The notes under the pieces were generated by a model. The model was not told where the DNA came from, made no database searches, and worked only from the letters and a program-made list of their open reading frames with translations. A stretch of DNA of 64,000 nt from Batrachochytrium dendrobatidis JAM81 (taxonomy: Eukaryota > Chytridiomycota > Chytridiomycetes > Rhizophydiales), in NCBI RefSeq assembly GCF_000203795.2, contig NW_006281099.1, forward strand, positions 1,491,774 to 1,555,773, in the 5' to 3' direction. Position numbers and translations under genes: made by a program. Below, piece after piece: positions 23,287 to 33,944 of the stretch. Every line of letters starts with the position of its first letter. Positions within the stretch are counted from its first letter, which is position 1.

Positions 23287-23613
23287 CCGTATTCATATAA
23301 ATGGAACCCTAAATGTGTCAAAACACATGATAAACCATCAGTCTCATATAGTGATAGTTTACACTACATGTACTGGACATCACCATGCTCTAAACTCCTT
23401 GACAAAGTTTACTGGTATTTTTCCTGATGATCAACACGGAAACAATCTTGGTTTGAACCTATAGTTTGTATTGTATGATGGTCGTTGTGTTTATTGAATT
23501 GAAAGTGCCAATTAGAGTTAATGTGTAGCAAGTGCAACGAATATTTAATCATTGTATATTCCAAAATAGTCACTGCAAGATAAATACAAGTGTTGAATTG
23601 TAAGTGAATACGG
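23287..23613 (+). mobile_element. Short terminal-inverted-repeat element, copy 2 (about 330 bp)
   Basis: Second copy of the 19359-19684 element, in the same orientation. Ends are CCGTATTCATATAAATGG and GTAAGTGAATACGG. Flanks read TACAG before and TTGTA after, so a TA target site is possible. It lies 111 bp upstream of the Sel1 gene's start codon, in the promoter region shared with the next gene. Confidence 0.85.
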
Positions 23614-23927
23614 TTGTAATTTAGAAACAATATTTAAATATGATGGATGATTCTGAACTATTGAGAACAAGTAGCACCTGTGCAAGATGGAATGACTGGA
23701 TTTTGATGCAATAAGCTTTACTGAGTGATGGGATAAAGTATAGCCACGTGAATAGTAGGAATGTGATGTTGAGGCTAAAGCAGTGAGAAAGACTGGTATG
23801 ACAGAATCACGGGTTGCAAATGGCTTAGCATTTATAATCACATGACTATTCTGTGGAAATAGTCATCACGACAATTAGGCAACTCGATGGATTTGTACTA
23901 ATAATTATAATTGTTTCTGCAGTCGCC

Positions 23928-25676
23928 ATGGCAGATATTGATGCAGCGACTAGTTGTATAAATGTAGATAATACTGATATGAAATCAGATGTAACAGTAT
24001 CATCCGTTCAAATGGCGATGCTCTATTCGGCTCCCCAAACCTCTACAGAAACAACTGATGCTGAAATTACCACTACCATCAATCATGTTCATAAGTGCAC
24101 TCTCATACGATGCAAGAGAGTGCAATTTTCTGATCCATTAGTAACAGCAATATTGGAGCCATACAAATATAGCAGCCATTCCAGCAGTATCCACAGTATA
24201 TTCCACTACCACAATCGACATGGTAGATCGACAGCAGCCGAGAAAACAGATGGTCAATCTAGACCATGGAATTGGTTGCGACAGAATTTACAGCGAGCAT
24301 GGAGCAGCCTGTTATTTGGCAGCAATGAGAATACTGCTCATGCCAAGGATATGCCAGCTAACCTTTTTGTTATAGATACGAGCAAGTCCAACCTGCCGAT
24401 TGCAGACACGATTGACTCGGGAAAAGTTCTTGTTGGTAGTGACGATGGCTTTATTGCTAGGTCAGATAGTAGCCCAGATGGTGAATCCATGGAGTCGCGC
24501 CCCTTTCATCGTCGTAATTCGTTAGAGTTGGTTGTGATGCGTAATAATAGTCTGACCAAGAAGCCTTTACCCTCCAACCCTATAGAATCCGCCCCTGATC
24601 ATAGTAGTGACAATCCCTTAAATACTTGGATTAGTAATGGTTGTCCGCCCAACAACTCAATAGAAAAAGAAGCGGATGTTGTTATTGTTGGTAAGAAGAA
24701 GAGCATCCAGCCGTCGCTGACAGTCTTGCCAGAGCAGCCACTTGATAACACCTCAAAGCATAAGCAGCCACCACTCGTTATTGACGGCAACTGCTCGCCT
24801 TTGCTATTACAAAAGTCGCTCCCAGTTATCTTGGCCGTCGAGTGCACTTTGGATCCTTATATTCCTACAAAATCCGCCATTGCTGATAGTATGACGGACA
24901 GCAATACTAGCCATCGACCTTGCAGTCACACCGACCCGCTTCCTAATCCCAGCAAAAAGCTATGGTCATCACTATCAACTCTCACTAGAATCCTACACAA
25001 GACTCCGAGTCATGAGCACCATGCTCAAGCAAACCAGGACTCGACTATTGCTACCAGTCGCTCTGCTGATACCATCAATATTCCTGAAACTACACCAGAC
25101 GATGCTACTGCAAGTAAGAGAATGTCGCTCCCTCATACTACATCTACTGATGGAGCTGCATTGCCCAAGAAGGCTTTCCGGTTTCCTTCATGGCATTACT
25201 CCTATACTGGATCTTTATCCAAACATTCTTCCAGTGCTGACAGCAATCCCTCCAAACCTCGGTCTGTGTCATTTCCTCCCGGTCCCATTCAGCTACCCGA
25301 AATATCATCTGGCCCTCCCATTACATTCGATACTATCCTTCCATTTACTGCCGAGACTTCAAAACCATGGGACAAGTCTTTGCCTACTGTTCCTCCTTTG
25401 CCTACCGATAACACTGGAATTTCACAAACAGACTACCGTAATCATCGATCTCGTACTCTATCAAACAATACTCTGGATAATAATGACAATGATGAACTCG
25501 ATGAGTTATGCAAGTCTGCCAAAGGCCATGCCATCATGTCCGATGCTTCTTATGCCACTACTAATTGTGCATTCGATGTTGCGGATCAGAGTGCCGTATT
25601 GCAATATTTGGGCTATAACAACAACACTTCTGCAAACAGTGTGGTGGTTGCCAATGGGAATCACTCCATCAGATAA
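23928..25676 (+). CDS. Unrecognised Ser/Pro/Thr-rich protein with possible PP1-docking motif
   Basis: One uninterrupted exon, 582 residues from ATG 23928. The frame is also open upstream, but without an ATG. TACTAAT followed by TTTCTGCAG just before the start looks like a 3' splice site, so an upstream exon or 5'-UTR intron is possible. The protein is low-complexity and probably disordered. Near residue 55 is CKRVQFSDPLVTAI, which fits the RVxF docking motif for type-1 protein phosphatase. Two Trp/Leu-rich blocks (PWNWLRQNLQRAWSSLLFG and KLWSSLSTLTRIL) could be short helices. No domain is recognised, and codon use looks like the neighbours. Confidence 0.7.
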   Translation: MADIDAATSCINVDNTDMKSDVTVSSVQMAMLYSAPQTSTETTDAEITTTINHVHKCTLIRCKRVQFSDPLVTAILEPYKYSSHSSSIHSIFHYHNRHGRSTAAEKTDGQSRPWNWLRQNLQRAWSSLLFGSNENTAHAKDMPANLFVIDTSKSNLPIADTIDSGKVLVGSDDGFIARSDSSPDGESMESRPFHRRNSLELVVMRNNSLTKKPLPSNPIESAPDHSSDNPLNTWISNGCPPNNSIEKEADVVIVGKKKSIQPSLTVLPEQPLDNTSKHKQPPLVIDGNCSPLLLQKSLPVILAVECTLDPYIPTKSAIADSMTDSNTSHRPCSHTDPLPNPSKKLWSSLSTLTRILHKTPSHEHHAQANQDSTIATSRSADTINIPETTPDDATASKRMSLPHTTSTDGAALPKKAFRFPSWHYSYTGSLSKHSSSADSNPSKPRSVSFPPGPIQLPEISSGPPITFDTILPFTAETSKPWDKSLPTVPPLPTDNTGISQTDYRNHRSRTLSNNTLDNNDNDELDELCKSAKGHAIMSDASYATTNCAFDVADQSAVLQYLGYNNNTSANSVVVANGNHSIR

Positions 25677-25699
25677 TCTACTGACTGCCTCGGTTTAAA

Positions 25700-25755
25700 G
25701 GTCTTTGAAGACCCTATTATGAGTAGATAGGAATTTACCCATTTTTAATATGGGT
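25700..25755 (+). other. Two adjacent hairpins after the Ser/Pro-rich gene
   Basis: GGTCTTTGAAGACC (25700-25713) and ACCCAT...ATGGGT (25737-25755) are two small inverted repeats 24-79 bp past the stop codon. They could fold in the 3' UTR. The rest of the gap to 26032 is T-rich and holds nothing recognisable. Confidence 0.4.
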
Positions 25756-26032
25756 GAGACAACGTTCTTTAGATTACTATATGGTTTGCTTTTTCAAAAC
25801 CTTATTGTCTACATCTTTTTTTGGTTCAGCTTCCTTTGTCTCTCCATTTCTTCTATAGTTATTCAAACTGCCTTTTTGTTTAATGGTCAGATGGCTTCCC
25901 AATCTACATTGCTGTGCATAATTAAAAATCAGTTTGCATTTTATTCATTGAATTTGTTTATTTTTTCATAAAGTGCCATGATTGCAAATATAAAATCAAG
26001 CTTGGAGCGGAGTTGACAAATTTAGAGGCGTG

Positions 26033-29000
26033 CTAGATCAATGATGGAGGTGGATTGTAGTGTGAAGGTGGCTGGCCTGTTTGCTGATTTGGTTGACTGG
26101 CATACCCAAGCGACTCGTTTGATTGGAAGGCATATTGTCCATTCATATGTTGACCAGGTTGAGGGTGTTGAACAGATCCTTGATTAAAAGAACCACCATA
26201 TGGCACAGAAGGACTGGAAATAACTGGCTGATATGGCTGCTGATGCAGCTGTGGCGATTGAGATGTATATTGAAACTGTGAATAATTGGATTCATTCCGC
26301 ACATTTGTAATTGAAGGTTGAGTGTGTCCCTGCTGTGGTAGCTGCGACGCGTATGATCCACCACTTGCATTTCCTACTGGTATACTTTGAGGGAAATACG
26401 ATGCTGCATGTTGCTGATATTGAGTAGGGATGGGCGGAGGTGGTGGTCCTTGTCTTGACGTATTTTGATAGATGGACACTGTGGGTTGCGGGGTGGACAA
26501 CAACGAAAGTTTTGGAGGAGCCAAGGGTGGTGGCAGAGTAGCTGCACTGTGGATTGGCTGCTGTGGTGGAATGAATTGCCGATACTCTGCACCAAGTGAT
26601 GGATCGGATGTGATGTATCCATTTGGTTGCTGGTACTGTGGTTGTTGACTTGGATACTGAGGTTGTGATGGGTAACCAGTGTTAGATTCGGAAGTAAAAT
26701 GTGGTGGTGGGTGTTGATATCCCTGCTGTTGGAGAGGATACTGACTGGAAGGTGCAGATCCAGTATGGTTCGTAGTAGAAGAAAATGGAATGTGCGATCT
26801 TTGTTGCTGTTGTGGTGGTGCAGAATATGACGCCGTGGGAGATTGCTGCGTTAGAAGAGTTTGATACGGTGGTGGTTGCTGTTGAAGATTAAGAGGAGTC
26901 TGGTATGCAGTAGTAGACACGGCAGAAGATACTGCTGGAGGTGGAGGTGTGGCTTGATACTGTAGATATTGTCCTTGCTGCAATCCAGTAGATCCAGGGA
27001 CTCCGTGACCAATTGAAGCTTGCGAATTTTCAGAAACACTCAACTGTCGCAGCTGCTCCTTCAAAACAGCCTGTCCTTTCTCTGCCTGCGTCGAGTCGAT
27101 CAGTTTGATAAGTGCAGCGACTTCTGAACTCCTTCGATTCACGAATCCGACAACTAGCTCTCGTAGCTCTCCAACTTTTGTCTCCAAATCTTTGTAAAAC
27201 TCGATGCCCTTTGCCAATCCAGACTTGATCTCCTTATACAGTCCAAACTGCTTGCTCCACTGGGATATCAATTGATTCCGTTTGTTTTCACGGAGATCAA
27301 GCACTTTCATCGCCTGTGAAGATTTTAGGAGTTTATGAAACTCGTTTGTGACGTCCTTAAGAAGCCCCGCATGAGATTCAAGGTTTGAGTCGATTTTGCT
27401 TTGAAGAGGTCGGAATTTGAACAGTTCTGTTTGAAAGATGTGTTGCTCGCGTCCCTTGTTAAGCAACAAGAGCGAAGAAACATCATCATTATGAAGTTTT
27501 TGTTTAAGATCCTCAACAAGATCAGATCGAGCTTTTTTTAGTGCACGAAGCCGCTGAAGAATGCCGTCAATTTTTTCCAATACAATTTGTTCACCAAGAG
27601 CACCAAGTCCGTCGGAACTAGGAGTGCCATCTATACACTCATCCAAAAGCGATATGTTTTGGCTTGAACCAGTACTGGCAGCAGCCATAGAACTGCCACC
27701 TGCGCTTACAACTGCATCAGCCAAATTCTTTTCCAACTCCTTTATGGAACACGTAAACAAAGCCAAAAAACCTTGAATGCCTTCAATCTGCTTCATCATC
27801 ACCTTGTCCGTCTCTTTTGCCTTTTCTGATGACTCGCAATATTCTCTCAAATCTTTTCGGTGTTTGGCAACAAGCTTAAAGCTAGGCTCCATCGTCCATT
27901 GATCCATATACTTGACACGGTTGGTCTCACACTCATACTGTTCCTTGTCAAGAAGCATAGCAAGCTCACTTAGTGTGGTATCAGATTTGATTTTGGATGC
28001 GTTAATGAGGCTCAGAATATAGTCGATTTTCGTTCTATCTGTTTCTTCTGCTCGAACCGTATTGCAAGCCTCAATGATTGTTTTTGGTATATTAATGTCA
28101 AGAGTATCTGAGGTGTGTGGGTCCGCTCTGAGAAAGTTCTTTAATCGATTCAATGTAGGAACCATATTGAGTGAATCAAACGTAACTTGCAAGTCTGCAT
28201 CAGCCTCCTTGACACGATCCTGTTCTCCACGCAACAACTTGGCTTTTTCTTCCGAATACAGCGAAGATGATTCGTGCACAGACAAGGGAACCAAAGCCTG
28301 AAAGATATCACGTCCAATAATGAGTGAGATATCTGCTCTTCCATTGGTGCACAAGTCGGCGAATGGAATAGGTTTGACTGCATTCAGTTTTTCAATGGGT
28401 GGTAAAGCAGCCATGTCTGGCACGGTAGCATGGTAAATCAGCTCATTATCCTTTATGGCGGTTTGTTTTCGTTCTCCAACAATTTTTGCAAGTGATTTTG
28501 CCATGTCTAAAACTGCTGTTGCATCTGATGTTTTTTGGCCCGATGTAGTGGTTGCAGCAGTGGATGCAATTTCTTTTGAGACTGTGAATGAAGGAAATGC
28601 AGAAACAAACTGTTCAGCCAGTTTGATATTATTTGTTGCAATGGTATCTGCGGCAGTTGCATGAGCAGTAAGTTCACCATATTGATTTTCTGTCTCGAGT
28701 TGAATGGATTTGTGATAATGAGCAAGAGCTTGGAAATGATTAGATTTGATCTAAAATTAAAGTCGTTTTAGTTGTAGGATTCATAAAACTGTTGAAAATA
28801 GATTGGCTTACCTTGACCAGATCAAACCATGACTTGTCAAACTGACCCTTGAGACTGGGGTTTCCAAACCCATCCAATACAGTCGAGTACACCAGAGCGA
28901 TTTGAGCAGCTAATTTAGCAACCAACAACCCTTGTTTCTTCTCAATCAAAACCTTTTCCAAAAAGCATTCTTGGGCTTGAGCCAACATCAACTCCCCTAA

Positions 29001-29627
29001 ACATTTTACAGAATTTCTAGACATATCAACGGATGGAGGATGAAGAAAATTGTCGTTGATGTACTGAAACAATCCAGCTGAAGCTTGAAAGTAATTGAAT
29101 GCGACTTTAAGACCAGCTAGATCGAATCTGTTTTGTAAAGCGCCAATGGAGGAGCAAGTAGCAGCAATGTTGAAAATAACCGAAGCTTTTTCATAAGCAA
29201 TGGAGTACTGTGATACTTGTTTTGAAGTAAATGCATCGTACCTAGAACACTGATATTAAAACAGGGATGATTCAAATTGATAATAAATAGCCAAAGGTTG
29301 AAATTACCAGTTAAACAGAATGGTAACAGTTTTGCCATCGATAGGGAACCTTAAATCCAAGAGCTCCAACTGACCGTAGTATCTATAAAGAATATCTCTC
29401 CCAGTAATATCCTTTCCACAGCCTCTGATGTCTTGCCTGGCTCTATTCAAGGCAGCAATGGCGGCAGCATGAGTGTCAGGATCCTCGGCATATGCAGATA
29501 CAATATACTGACGAAAAGCAGGAGCAAAGTCCACATCATCAGTGTGTTTTGTAGGAACATGCAGCAAGGGGGTCTGAAACATGGAACTTGAGATGGTTTT
29601 TGTAGGTGTATTGCCAAACAGCGACAT
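26033..29627 (-). CDS. BRO1-domain ESCRT accessory protein (ALIX/Bro1/Rim20 family)
   Basis: Three exons: 29308-29627, 28812-29241, 26033-28750; 1155 residues. The BRO1 domain starts MSLFGNTPTKTISSSMFQTP and has YYGQLELLDLRFPI, AYEKASVIFNIAATCSSIG and LGELMLAQAQECFLEK, which bind ESCRT-III Snf7/CHMP4. A long helical V domain follows (for example LREYCESSEKAKETDKVMM). The last about 350 residues are Pro/Gln/Tyr/Ser-rich with many YP- and PPP-type motifs typical of ESCRT and SH3 partners. It acts in endosomal sorting, in pH signalling if Rim20-like, and in membrane scission. The Pro-rich tail is longer than in human ALIX (868 residues). I chose ATG 29627 because it gives the conserved family start. 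Confidence 0.93.
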
Positions 29628-29795
29628 GATGATAGCTAGATCCGACAGTTGCTGCAATAGTGGAAAAGTGGATTCTGCAGTAGAATTTGCATTTCAACCG
29701 AAACTGATAAACAATTATTCAGTGCCAAAATATAAAATAATAGACTTGATTGCATCCAAGTTCAACCCAGTTTATTCATAATCTAATGCAAGCCA

Positions 29796-30482
29796 TCACC
29801 GACGACCTCCTTTTTTGCGAACGACAGTTTCAAATCCATCTTCATCGATAATTGGCATATGTGGTTCCTTTGCAGCAGATTCAATCACTGTTTGATTCTC
29901 CATCTCCGTATCTGAATCGCTGTCGCTATCATCAGATTGATAATCCTGAACTGTTTTTGATGTGACTGTCCATGCACCCATCTGGCGAGATTGTGCAATA
30001 GCATGACTGCTCTCACGCAACTTGACTACACTCGCTGCATTCCGACCAACAAATATCTCCTGATACATGAGTGCAATGATTTTTGCAATCTGATATGGGG
30101 ATCCATCTTCCACTTCGACTTCAAACATGTCCTCGAAATACGACATTAAATTTGCAGCAAGTGTTTCTGCAATCGCTGCAACTGCTGCTGGTGATGTTGG
30201 ACTGGACTTGTTTCCCATAGTGCGAAAGTAATCGATAGTATGAGCAACAAGATCAAGGTGAGGTTGAGCAGCTGATAGTATTTGTGGATTGCTTGCATTT
30301 TGGTATGCAAGCGTCAATGCAGTCCAGTTGCCATACATATGAATCACTCCTTCCTCAAACAGCGACCATGCTTGTTGGAGTGTAGTAACAGGATATGCCA
30401 CTGCATTCTGTTCCTTCATTAATGAATTGTCTGAAACTGAAGTAACCTGAAACGACATGATCAAATCCTCGAATACTTTCAA
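29796..30482 (-). CDS. TSR2: Pre-rRNA processing protein TSR2
   Basis: Single exon, 228 residues from 30482; an internal ATG at 30458 (MSFQVTS) is an alternative start. The TSR2 family pattern is present: a helical core with FEEGVIHMYGNWTALTLAYQ, EDGSPYQIAKIIALMYQEI, an acidic Asp/Ser run, and the C-terminal DEDGFETVVRKKGGRR. TSR2 is the escortin that carries eS26 to pre-40S ribosomes. It lies tail-to-head downstream of the ADCK2-like gene, 105 bp away, each presumably with its own promoter. Confidence 0.93.
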   Translation of the reverse strand: MKVFEDLIMSFQVTSVSDNSLMKEQNAVAYPVTTLQQAWSLFEEGVIHMYGNWTALTLAYQNASNPQILSAAQPHLDLVAHTIDYFRTMGNKSSPTSPAAVAAIAETLAANLMSYFEDMFEVEVEDGSPYQIAKIIALMYQEIFVGRNAASVVKLRESSHAIAQSRQMGAWTVTSKTVQDYQSDDSDSDSDTEMENQTVIESAAKEPHMPIIDEDGFETVVRKKGGRR

Positions 30483-30587
30483 ATAATGGGTTGAAATAAA
30501 AATATTATTTCCGCATCCGAGCCATTTGGCACCAAATTACAAAACACGGATTTTATAATTGCAAATATCTTAATTGTTATATGGGAA

Positions 30588-33146
30588 TTATGATTTACCC
30601 ATGCCTATATATGATATTACAAATCCCCGAAAAAGATTCCAAAACGATGTCTCTGAAAAAGATACATGTCCGTCCAGTCGCTGTGATATCGCTTGCTTTA
30701 AAAAGGGCACAGAGGCATGCAGCAAATCCATGGATGCGTCCAATCGCTGTCCCATCCCTTCCAACAGCATACAACTGACTGCAACATTTACAAAATCGCC
30801 TTCAATCTTGACATGGTGGACGCGCACTTTGGACAGAACAAATCCAAGAATATCTGCCACATGGATATTTTCGAGTGCAAACGTTTGCTCCTTGACTTCC
30901 TGAATAAACTGTAACATGGCAGATTGAAATCCTGCTGCATCAATTACGGTATATGGTGATTTGGATCTACTGATCATGAGCTCGCTAATTCTTCGGCCGT
31001 TGAATTCTGAAATAGCTTGGAACAGATCAATAAAGTTGACCAAATGTGCTTGCGAGAGAGATGAGATCAATCCCGCATCTACTATATACAAAAATGGCGC
31101 ATAGTTTTTGGCTTTCAATTCTGACAAAATGGCTTTCCACTCGGTTTCATTTGTAGTTTTTTTAAGTCTCTGAATGTAGTGTGAATCTATAAACTCTAAT
31201 TTTGATTTGGATGCCGCTTCTTTATAAAATGTCATCATAATGTTACCTTGTTGAGTTCAAATATAACCATATAAATGTTAATTACAGTCAAAAAATATAC
31301 AATTCAGTAGAGTATTTACAAACAATTCAACCCAAACCTGGATGCATGTCTGCATGAACGAAATTGTCCAATATCAGCATTTTCTATGATATTCAAATCA
31401 TATAGAGTCAGCACCATCAAAGGTACACCAAACGCAATAATTCAATCATATTACACTTACAAGAAAGCATGTCAAGCCAATTTTTGCCAATTCGCGATCA
31501 AATTGCCCACCACCAAACTCGAGAACTTTTGTCATTGGAACAGCTTCAATGTAATCTTCCACAAGAACTTCAGGGGATACTCGTTGTTTAATAGGGGATG
31601 GAAACCCAACAGATCCCCACGAGTTGAAATTATTTTGAAATACTTGGAGATTTGAAGCCTCATTGGTCAGATCCAACTGTGCGGTCATCATACTACCAAA
31701 CGTCGCTACTTCTTCTGGTAAACTTAACCACTCTGCACTAGGAAATATGAACGTAATAAGAGAGGCACCAATAGCCATTATCGATAGGTCTAAAGAAATG
31801 AGTTCTCGCACTTTTGGATGAAGTACTTTGACCGCATATGGTTTGCCGCGACCACCATTAGTGACAACCGTATCAGATACCTTAGACGAAAGGCTTGAAC
31901 TATCAGATTGATTGATGGCAGGACTGGTTTGGTCTGGATCGCGCAATTCAGCATAGTAAACCTGAGCAACAGAACCACATCCAATGGGAACATGATCAAA
32001 TCGTATAAAAAGATCATCAATACTGGCACCAAATGACTTTTCAATCATATTAATAGTATGCTCCATGGAGTGAGGCTGTACGTTAGATTGCAATTTGGAC
32101 AGAGCTAAACATAGAAAGGAAGGAAATAAATCCGATCTCGAACTTGCCCATTGTCCAAGCTATGAAACCAACAGTACAACGCAATGCTATTAACTTACCA
32201 TTCATTACTGGTGATATACTCTTGGTACTTTTGATATTAAACAATGCAGCAATTTTTATAAACTTGCCTTGATAAATGTTGGACCTGAAATTTCAATTGT
32301 CCATACAAGCCAATTAATCCACCACATGCGAGGAGTGGCATCAATACGATCTATACATTCCCGCTCCATAGCAAACCAAATTGGAAATCCAAGCATTAGT
32401 GGCCCATACAGTGTAGCCAACACAAAAAATCGAAGTATGGCTTGACCAGTGTATATCAAATCATGATAAGCCAAGTTTATGAAACAAAGAATGCGCCAAA
32501 AATAAAGATGAAGCGGATAAAAGACATGATTGTTTGGAGGACTGATGTCGACTGTGAGCTGGTCGGCATCGTCAATACGAGATACTTGATCACTGATAAG
32601 TGAATCTGGATCAATGCTGGTATCCTGATGCAATGGAAATGCAAACATGGCAGCAGCTATAGCGGTTGATGCATCTCCATGGTTTCTTCCAGACCATTGA
32701 TGATACCTATTATTTGTATTACTATGCTTTTGATGATTTTCCTCATAATGATGGTTGCTGCATGAACTAGAAATTGAATGTGGTGCAGTGTTCATGCAAT
32801 GGTATTGTAAATATTTGGATGTGTATCCAAGCAGTAGATGTAGTCTATAAATACTATGATATGAATGAATTGTCTTGTAGTAGAATGTAGATGGCTTTTT
32901 CTCTGATATTAATGATCTTATGGATGGCAGTCTAGACATGGTAAATGCCAATGGTCGTCGCGTGGCCACAACTGTCATGGTTGGTGCTGTTGCTGTAGGT
33001 CTATACGCAAGTGTGAAGGTCCTGTATTTTTGTTTGAGTGTTTGGCATATAAAAGGCCTACACACATTACTTTTAATGCTCATAATAGCAATTGATGGTG
33101 GCATCACCTTTTTATGGCAACTTGTTGACAATGAAAACATTTCCAA
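30588..33146 (-). CDS. ADCK2-like ABC1/UbiB atypical kinase
   Basis: Four exons: 32268-33146, 31461-32159, 31338-31383, 30588-31246; 760 residues. Intron 1 begins GCAAGT (GC-AG). The ABC1 kinase elements are in order: GPTFIKLGQWASSRSDLFP (KxGQ motif), IGCGSVAQVYYAEL (Ala/Gly nucleotide loop), YAVKVLHP, and FVHADMHPGNIMM (catalytic loop, assembled from the 46-nt exon and the next one), then IVDAGL. The order and the C-terminal domain resemble ADCK2, a mitochondrial protein linked to coenzyme Q and lipid metabolism. The long N-terminus is basic and hydroxylated, fitting a mitochondrial presequence, and has hydrophobic stretches near LRFFVLATLYGPLML. Confidence 0.93.
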
Positions 33147-33234
33147 TCGAGCAATCTCGAAGATTTAACAGCTCGTGTCAGTAGAATGAGAACACGAGAA
33201 AATATTTTTTGATTATTAAAAAACCCCACTTTTG

Positions 33235-33580
33235 TCATGTTTCGAACCACTCTGACGGCATCAAGCGGGCTGCTGTTGTAGCCTTTTAGAAAAGTCATGT
33301 CTGTAAAACTACACGATCAGCTTAGATTGGCATACAGACTGGATAGGAACGCCAAAGACTGTCAGAACAAGACCAAATGAGTGGCATTGTCCTATATCCA
33401 ACTGACAGAAGCAGGTCGTTCAGCAAACGGGTTGTGTTGACAACTCAAATGGTCGCTGCGGCACAGGAGATGCGATCGATCGATGCTTCTGCCATTTAAA
33501 TCAACAATCTACTGATATTGCCAAAGAACATCAAACTCGACCATATACAAGTTGGTTGAATAAGTCTATAAATTATTTTA
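33235..33580. repeat. Dispersed repeat, copy A
   Basis: Part of the 800-bp gap between the ADCK2-like and CCP1 genes. It resembles 54315-54715 in the same order: GCATCAAGCGGGCTG vs GCATCAAACAGGCTG, GTAAAACTACACGA vs GTAAAACTGCACGA, ATGAGTGGCATTGTC vs ATGAGTGACATTGTC, and CCAAAGAACATCAAAC vs CCAAAGAACAATATC. Both end in an ACTCGACCATA...GTTGAAT block. There is no open reading frame of note. It is unrelated to the CCGTATTCAC elements. The rest of the gap, 33580-33944, is AT-rich with nothing recognised. Confidence 0.7.
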
Positions 33581-33944
33581 CTGTAAACCAAACTTGATTC
33601 AATTTGATTGCATTTAAGCATTACATCTACCTGGCTTGTCAATACTGTTGAATTCAATAGATTTGTAATTATTGATCAGGCAAGGTAATTGAATACTTTA
33701 CTATTCGATTTAGTTTATTTATCATACTGCGCATCAGAGCGACATATGACAATAGGATAAAAACAGTAGTTTAAAAGATTTATTATTCTAAAGTTGTGAA
33801 CAGATGCCGTTGCTTGTCTTGATATTTGCCTTGTAAGCATTAAAAATCAGCAATTTGCTGAGCTAGCTTATTTTTATTGAAAAGTTGGGCAGGGCTCATT
33901 GTGTCAAAATATGCATCATTTTGTACAGATCAAAAGCCATATTA

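Noticed and set aside
25750..25971. 73-residue hydrophobic frame downstream of the Ser/Pro-rich gene
   Set aside because: It is a T-rich spacer that encodes Phe/Leu by composition; no conserved motif or splice context.
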